From the NCBI GenBank assembly GCA_013214445.1, contig JABSPG010000103.1:1-10611 (forward strand): DNA of 10,611 nucleotides. Reading direction: 5' to 3'. The translations under genes were made by a program, and so were the position numbers. Under the pieces are notes generated by a model. The model searched no databases. It saw nothing but the letters and a program-made list of their open reading frames with translations, and had not been told where the DNA came from. Below, one piece after another: positions 6,863-10,611 of the stretch. The number at the start of each line of letters is the position of its first letter. The stretch's first letter is position 1. The DNA is from Ekhidna sp. GTDB lineage: Bacteria > Bacteroidota > Bacteroidia > Cytophagales > Cyclobacteriaceae.

Positions 6863-7513
6863 TTAGGACAACTTGAAATTGTCAGAATGGAAGAAGACAG
6901 GCTCAGGTCCTAATACACTGATATAGGATATTTTGGATTTTTCCAACTGCGAAACAATGGAGGATCTGGTTGTACTTTGCTCGGTGAGTAGGTAGGCCTT
7001 TAGTTGGCCATTTACCACTCTGGTTCCTACTTTTCCAAGGGGACTCAAAGCTTTCAGAACTTGATCTTTCTGGTCCTCTAGCAAGAGCTCCTGTGAGTAT
7101 TTATTTTCCTTTTGTTTTAGGTAATTCACGGCTTCACTATCTCCCTGCAGAGCGGATATCCCATTTTCTATTGGAGGACTTGCCAATACAGTGAATTCTG
7201 CTTTTTCAGCGATTTTTAATAGTGCTTTGGTGATTTGCGTATGACTTTTTTTCAAGATCTCCTTTAAATACGAAACTGGTTTATTGATCAATGCAAATTG
7301 GAACGGAAGCACAGTCCCCAATTTGAAGATTGCTTTTGTGACCTTATAGTGAATAATTAGGTGCTCCTTGGTAGGCTTTTGCTCGTTAAAGTCCAGATAG
7401 CAGAGGATTGTTCCATTGACCTCTACATGATGAAACGTTAGTTTTTCTTTGATGCTGTCTAGAAGAGCAGATGGTATGTTAGTAATGCAGACGGGAGCAA
7501 TACTAGGATTCAT
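6863..7513 (-). CDS. Divergent third GvpF/L-family gas vesicle protein
   Basis: A 216-residue protein, last gene of the visible gas vesicle operon. Its start overlaps the end of the GvpS-like gene by 11 nt, implying translational coupling. It keeps the outline of the GvpF/L family: a helix leading to TVLPFQFAL (67-75, the counterpart of the conserved LPF/FG segment), an AEFTVL strand (105-110) where GvpF/L have their KxEW-like segment, a helical central part (about 124-158), and a C-terminal GPEPVFF (202-208) matching the family's GPxPxYNF ending. The canonical N-terminal YLYG motif is absent and the middle is shorter, so it is remote from the two other GvpF/L proteins here. Family proteins act as minor components or chaperones in vesicle nucleation. 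A specialised role is inferred. Confidence 0.72.
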   Translation of the reverse strand: MNPSIAPVCITNIPSALLDSIKEKLTFHHVEVNGTILCYLDFNEQKPTKEHLIIHYKVTKAIFKLGTVLPFQFALINKPVSYLKEILKKSHTQITKALLKIAEKAEFTVLASPPIENGISALQGDSEAVNYLKQKENKYSQELLLEDQKDQVLKALSPLGKVGTRVVNGQLKAYLLTEQSTTRSSIVSQLEKSKISYISVLGPEPVFFHSDNFKLS

Positions 7514-7712
7514 TGTTTTCTTCCAGTTTGTCGACGGTAGTTAGCAACACTCGCACCCCACAATAGATCAGGTCTACATCTGCAATTCCAAGAATCAAAT
7601 CGCCGGATATAGTTACTCCAGTATTTAGCACTTTATCGAGCAATTCGGAAAGAAGCACTTTTTCGTCTTCTGGTTCGTAATCGTCAAATAGAAGTTCGTT
7701 GTGTTCACTCAT
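7503..7712 (-). CDS. gvpS: GvpA-family minor gas vesicle protein, GvpS-like
   Basis: A 69-residue GvpA-family protein. After an acidic N-terminal tail (1-18), residues 20-63 carry the helix-strand-strand-helix core: LLSELLDKVLNTGVTI, GDLILGIADVDLIY and VRVLLTTVDKL. The GDLILGIADVDLIY-type core is closest, from memory, to the GvpS subtype rather than the shell-forming GvpA, and its place directly after gvpF-gvpG-gvpL matches the Bacillus megaterium order. It is shorter at the C-terminus than the Bacillus protein. It overlaps the preceding gvpL stop by 4 nt (ATGA) and the following gene by 11 nt. Likely a minor shell or nucleation component. The subtype (S versus M or J) is less certain than the family. 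Confidence 0.85.
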   Translation of the reverse strand: MSEHNELLFDDYEPEDEKVLLSELLDKVLNTGVTISGDLILGIADVDLIYCGVRVLLTTVDKLEENNES

Positions 7713-8470
7713 GACTTAACAAAATTGTAAGCTGGCCATGGACCCGTAATCGTGCTATACAGACCAGAAATGGCGTGTTCATCGTTGTATTCCTGAACGA
7801 TACCTTCAATAGCTTTGGTTTCTTCTCCGGTGATTAGGATTGCCATATTCAGTATGTTGGTGTCTTTGTTTTGTTGGAGCTCGGGTTTACTGTTTTCTAA
7901 TAGCTTCAGGTTAGTTGCATTTGCTTTGATCTTATTATAGAATTCCTTTCTCTGTTGATTCAAGGTTTCTTTAATGATCTTCTTGGTGAGCTCTTCAAGT
8001 TCTTTCTTGAGAAGAAATGCTTTTCCTGCACTGCTGTCCGCTATTTGCTGCCGTAGTGACTCTGCATCTTTGTGTTTGCTCCCTGCCCATTCACTTAGTT
8101 TGTCCTTTTCATAAAACAGTTTCACACACCACTCTTCCTTGCCTTTTATCAGGTTCAAAGTATCTAAATGATCTGCGGAAGAGGATTTGATCTTGTCTGA
8201 CATAGCCGACAGATCGCGAAATATGCTGCCAAATGCTATTGGGATAATGGGGGATTCCCTGAACAATAGATCGAGCGTGTATTGGTGTTTTTCTGCTTTG
8301 GAAATTAACCAATCTTGATTTTGTAAGTTATCTCGAAATTGATCATCACCGAATTCTTCTCCAACTTCTTCATAGACGCCATATAACTCACCTGATTTTA
8401 TGGTAGCTAAGTTTGATTGAGAAACACTGGGTCTGTCTGTAATGCCGTACAAGTAGTACCAGGTACTCAT
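7709..8470 (-). CDS. gvpL: Gas vesicle protein GvpL (GvpF/L family)
   Basis: A 253-residue two-domain GvpF/L protein. Visible hallmarks are the N-terminal WYYLYGI (4-10), PIIPIAFGSIF (74-84) ending the first domain, GKEEWCVKLFY (110-120) opening the second, a long charged helical stretch (about 133-190), and the C-terminal GPWPAYNFVK (243-252). Family members are accessory proteins needed for gas vesicle assembly and bind GvpA-type subunits. The start codon overlaps the gvpG stop by 4 nt, and its own stop overlaps the next start in the same way, so expression is translationally coupled. It is called GvpL rather than GvpF by position after gvpG. Confidence 0.92.
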   Translation of the reverse strand: MSTWYYLYGITDRPSVSQSNLATIKSGELYGVYEEVGEEFGDDQFRDNLQNQDWLISKAEKHQYTLDLLFRESPIIPIAFGSIFRDLSAMSDKIKSSSADHLDTLNLIKGKEEWCVKLFYEKDKLSEWAGSKHKDAESLRQQIADSSAGKAFLLKKELEELTKKIIKETLNQQRKEFYNKIKANATNLKLLENSKPELQQNKDTNILNMAILITGEETKAIEGIVQEYNDEHAISGLYSTITGPWPAYNFVKS

Positions 8471-8700
8471 TGAAACCCTCGTTTTCGTCCTTCCGCCATC
8501 CTATTTAGGATGTCTTGCTCCAACTCATCGTACTCTTCTTCCGTGATCTGATCCATTTCCAGTTCTAGCTGGAGTTTCATCAGTTCTTCTTTTAGTTTAT
8601 TGGGACTATACAGTTCTTCCTCGGCTTGATCATGAATCACTTTAAATACATGATAAATGCCCTTAATTGGTGAAAGGAGAATGTCGTCTAACAAGAACAT
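8467..8700 (-). CDS. gvpG: Gas vesicle protein GvpG
   Basis: A 77-residue protein with the GvpG pattern: a hydrophobic start (MFLLDDILLSPIKGIYHVF, 1-19) followed by a highly charged, coiled-coil-prone helical remainder rich in Glu and Leu (KLKEELMKLQLELEM, then ITEEEYDELEQDIL). Length and sequence style are those of the family. It lies between two GvpF/L genes, the classic F-G-L arrangement, 8 nt after gvpF and overlapping gvpL by 4 nt. GvpG is a small accessory protein required for vesicle formation. Confidence 0.92.
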   Translation of the reverse strand: MFLLDDILLSPIKGIYHVFKVIHDQAEEELYSPNKLKEELMKLQLELEMDQITEEEYDELEQDILNRMAEGRKRGFQ

Positions 8701-8708
8701 AATTCAAT

Positions 8709-9449
8709 TTAGTCAAGAAAGTTGTAGGGGGGAAGAGGTCCAACATATTTGAATGTGATATTCTCATCCAGTTCTTCTGAAACCGCATTTACTGCTTTGT
8801 CAAATTCGGCCTCTTGCGAAGCATCAATCATGAATGCAAGGTTACAGAACATTGATTCTGCTATATTCTTGTTCATTCGGTAGTCTTCGAAGTTTTCTGC
8901 TAAGGAATTAATCACTTTATCACATAGACGTTCTTTTTCCAGTGTAAGTGCATATTCCACTTTTTTACCCAATTCAATTTTATCCGCTTGATCCGGCGCT
9001 CCTTGATTTTGTAATTTGGTTTTCAGCGCACTGATTTCCTCATTCGTTTGCATGATATGCTGGTAGATTTTACCCATGTCATTCCATACACCTTTGAGGT
9101 TAAGTTCAATTTTACCTTCTATCTCCTTCAATTTTGTTGAGAAGAATTCTTTCTTATCGTCCAGTGCTTTGGTAAGATCTTCTTTGGTTTCTACCACTAA
9201 TCCAAATGAGAAAGGTAAAATCGTATGTGATTCCATTACCCGCTCGATTACCTTCTGGTGATTCAAAAGGTTCTTTCTGGTCGCTTGAATCTCTTCATCT
9301 GCTTCTAATTCTACATGGGTGTAAATGATTCCCAATTCCCCGCTAGATGCGCACTGAATAATGTCGGGATCTTCTTTTTTCATATCCACTACGCCAAAAT
9401 TGCGATCTTCTTTTTCTTCTATTACTCCGTATAGATATAGCTTGTTCAT
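8709..9449 (-). CDS. gvpF: Gas vesicle protein GvpF (GvpF/L family)
   Basis: A 246-residue protein with the full set of GvpF/L landmarks: LYLYGVI (4-10), a helix LLNHQKVIERVMESH leading into TILPFSFGLV (76-85), KIELNLKGVW (113-122), a charged coiled-coil-like middle (about 135-185), the strand MFCNLAFMID (200-209) and the C-terminal GPLPPYNFLD (237-246). It is the most canonical of the three family members in the window. It starts 4 nt after the stop of the ArsA/Get3-type ATPase gene, without a Shine-Dalgarno sequence, and is followed by gvpG. Known GvpF proteins contact GvpA and help nucleate vesicles. Confidence 0.93.
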   Translation of the reverse strand: MNKLYLYGVIEEKEDRNFGVVDMKKEDPDIIQCASSGELGIIYTHVELEADEEIQATRKNLLNHQKVIERVMESHTILPFSFGLVVETKEDLTKALDDKKEFFSTKLKEIEGKIELNLKGVWNDMGKIYQHIMQTNEEISALKTKLQNQGAPDQADKIELGKKVEYALTLEKERLCDKVINSLAENFEDYRMNKNIAESMFCNLAFMIDASQEAEFDKAVNAVSEELDENITFKYVGPLPPYNFLD

Positions 9450-9453
9450 ATCG

Positions 9454-10383
9454 TTAATTTATTAAATCAAGTTGTTCAGCTACCTGTGTTAATTGTTTCA
9501 ATCCCTTAATTGGTATTGGGAATTGAGGTACCTGAATGATGTTTTGTTCTGCGAAAGCTGAGGCCAGCTTTTCAATCCATGGTGCCTGATAGGCTCGAAC
9601 CTGATTGCAAAATTCAGAATCTGATTCTTTCATCACATTGTTTATGACTAAGCTGTTGATGCTAATCTCATTTTCTTCTAGTTCTCTCTTTAAGTCTAGC
9701 GTCTCATGGAATACCATACTTTCTGCTTTGCTCACGATCACGAACTGAGACTGATTGGAGTCTTTCAGGATGCTACGCATCTTCAGGACAGCCTTCTTGA
9801 GATCAAGCAGCATGTCATCTCCACTGTCTGGATCATACTGCCCTTTGAAGGACTTTTGGACTTGCCGATATTTCCACCTGAGCTGAGCGATTTGCTTGAT
9901 CCATTGATCTAGTATTTCTGGAATAAAGAGCAGCCTTAATGCATGGCCCGTAGGAGCTGTGTCTACAATGAAATACTCATAATTACCAGTTTTTACCAAG
10001 TCGACTAGTGACTTAAACCCCATAATTTCATCAATGCCTGGTATCGCCAGCGCAAGAAATTGATTAATGTCGGTTTCGTCTAGGTAGGTTGAGGTGTCCA
10101 GTATCAATCTGAAATCCTCTTGGTGCTTGTCTCTGAACTTGTCGTATTCTACTTGCGCATTCAGCTCCCATAGGTCTAAATTCTCAGAGATGTTAACAAT
10201 TTCGTCAGAGGATGATGATTGGATTAGATCTGATAGCGAATGAGCTGGATCTGTAGATATGAGGATCGTTTTTCCTACCTTGGATTTACTTAAAGCAAGT
10301 GAGGTGCTGATGGTCGTTTTTCCTACTCCACCTTTTCCTCCTACAAAGAAGATTTTTTCAAACAGCGAACTGCCGTCTCCCAT
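9454..10383 (-). CDS. ArsA/Get3-type ATPase within the gas vesicle operon
   Basis: A 309-residue single-unit ATPase of the ArsA/Get3 branch of the SIMIBI class. The deviant P-loop GGKGGVGKTT (15-24) has the intradimer signature lysine (Lys17), switch I is STDPAHSL (43-50) and switch II is DTAPTGH (141-147). The helical segment after it (about 153-205) corresponds to the region that binds hydrophobic client helices in Get3. Only one cysteine is present (Cys259), so both the Get3 CxxC zinc motif and the three-cysteine arsenite site of ArsA are missing. It lies between a gvpJ-like gene (5-nt gap) and gvpF (4-nt gap), so a role in vesicle assembly, perhaps as a chaperone for very hydrophobic shell proteins, is a reasonable inference. 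It is not GvpN, which is an AAA+ ATPase. Confidence 0.9.
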   Translation of the reverse strand: MGDGSSLFEKIFFVGGKGGVGKTTISTSLALSKSKVGKTILISTDPAHSLSDLIQSSSSDEIVNISENLDLWELNAQVEYDKFRDKHQEDFRLILDTSTYLDETDINQFLALAIPGIDEIMGFKSLVDLVKTGNYEYFIVDTAPTGHALRLLFIPEILDQWIKQIAQLRWKYRQVQKSFKGQYDPDSGDDMLLDLKKAVLKMRSILKDSNQSQFVIVSKAESMVFHETLDLKRELEENEISINSLVINNVMKESDSEFCNQVRAYQAPWIEKLASAFAEQNIIQVPQFPIPIKGLKQLTQVAEQLDLIN

Positions 10384-10388
10384 GTGAC

Positions 10389-10611
10389 CTACTTAGATTT
10401 TGCGTTCTTTTTTTCCAGTGCTTCGAGCCTTTTGATTAGTTCATTGTTTTGACTCTGCAATTGCTGAATCTCAGTTGCTGATGATAAATAGGGGTCTTTT
10501 TGCCACCAGTTTATTCCCATCTCAATTGCTTTGTCAACAGAGCAAATCACGAGACGCACTTTTATGGAGATCAGTTCGATCTCGGCGATACTGACACTTA
10601 CATCTCCTGCG
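10389..10611 (-). CDS. gvpJ: GvpA-family protein, GvpJ-like, N-terminus outside window
   Basis: Seventy-three C-terminal residues are visible; the start lies right of 10611. They begin within the GvpA fold at AGDVSVSIAEIELISIKVRL (1-20), continue with VICSVDKAIEMGINWWQKDP and YLSS, and end in a short coiled-coil tail (about 46-73, EIQQLQSQNNELIKRLEALE). The GINWWQKDPYLSS stretch followed by a charged coil is the mark of the GvpJ subtype, a minor constituent, rather than shell-forming GvpA, which lacks that tail. Its stop is 5 nt before the ATPase start, so it is in the same operon. Confidence 0.88.
   Translation of the reverse strand, partial: AGDVSVSIAEIELISIKVRLVICSVDKAIEMGINWWQKDPYLSSATEIQQLQSQNNELIKRLEALEKKNAKSK

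Noticed and set aside
6866..6896. GACAA/TTGTC hairpin as terminator at the P450/gvp junction
   Set aside because: The stem is 5 bp, lacks a T-run and lies within the coding end of the gas vesicle gene.
9454..10383. Arsenite-pump ATPase (arsenic resistance)
   Set aside because: Only one cysteine is present, so the metalloid site is missing, and no ars genes are nearby.

Overview
The window looks like AT-rich DNA from an environmental bacterium, most likely a Bacteroidota of the Cytophagales type. This is inferred from protein style and from the near absence of Shine-Dalgarno sequences: most starts are preceded by A/T-rich leaders. No rRNA, tRNA, CRISPR array, insertion sequence or transposase was seen.

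Layout. (1) Positions 1-3039, plus strand: a signalling operon. It holds a 5'-truncated multi-PAS sensor histidine kinase, a response regulator whose C-terminal half looks like a degenerate SpoIIE/PP2C-type domain, and an unrecognised 75-residue protein overlapping it by 11 nt. A hairpin with a short T-run at about 3142 may end this unit. (2) 3190-4777, plus: a carotenoid cleavage oxygenase (RPE65/CCD family) with all four iron-binding histidines. A perfect 17-nt palindrome lies just upstream of its probable ATG. (3) 4778-5064: mostly uncharacterised spacer, with a strong minus-strand terminator at 5004-5038. (4) 5065-5475, minus: a stand-alone PAS protein, divergent from a complete class I cytochrome P450 (5650-6855, plus). 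(5) 6863-10611, minus: a tightly packed gas vesicle operon running out of the right edge.

The gas vesicle operon reads, in transcription order, gvpJ-like (partial), ArsA/Get3-type ATPase, gvpF, gvpG, gvpL, gvpS-like, and a third, divergent GvpF/L-family gene. Neighbours overlap by 4-11 nt or are 4-8 nt apart, so it is almost certainly one transcript. The F-G-L-S order is the same as in the Bacillus megaterium gvp cluster (from memory). The main shell protein GvpA and genes such as gvpN and gvpK are not visible and may lie beyond 10611.

How the parts relate: the gvp genes form an accessory and assembly module for buoyant protein nanocompartments. The most interesting parts are the ATPase embedded in that module, the third GvpF/L paralogue, the possible pseudophosphatase response regulator, and the palindromic operator candidate before the carotenoid oxygenase. 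Any regulatory link between the signalling operon, the carotenoid oxygenase, the P450 and the gas vesicle genes is speculation.
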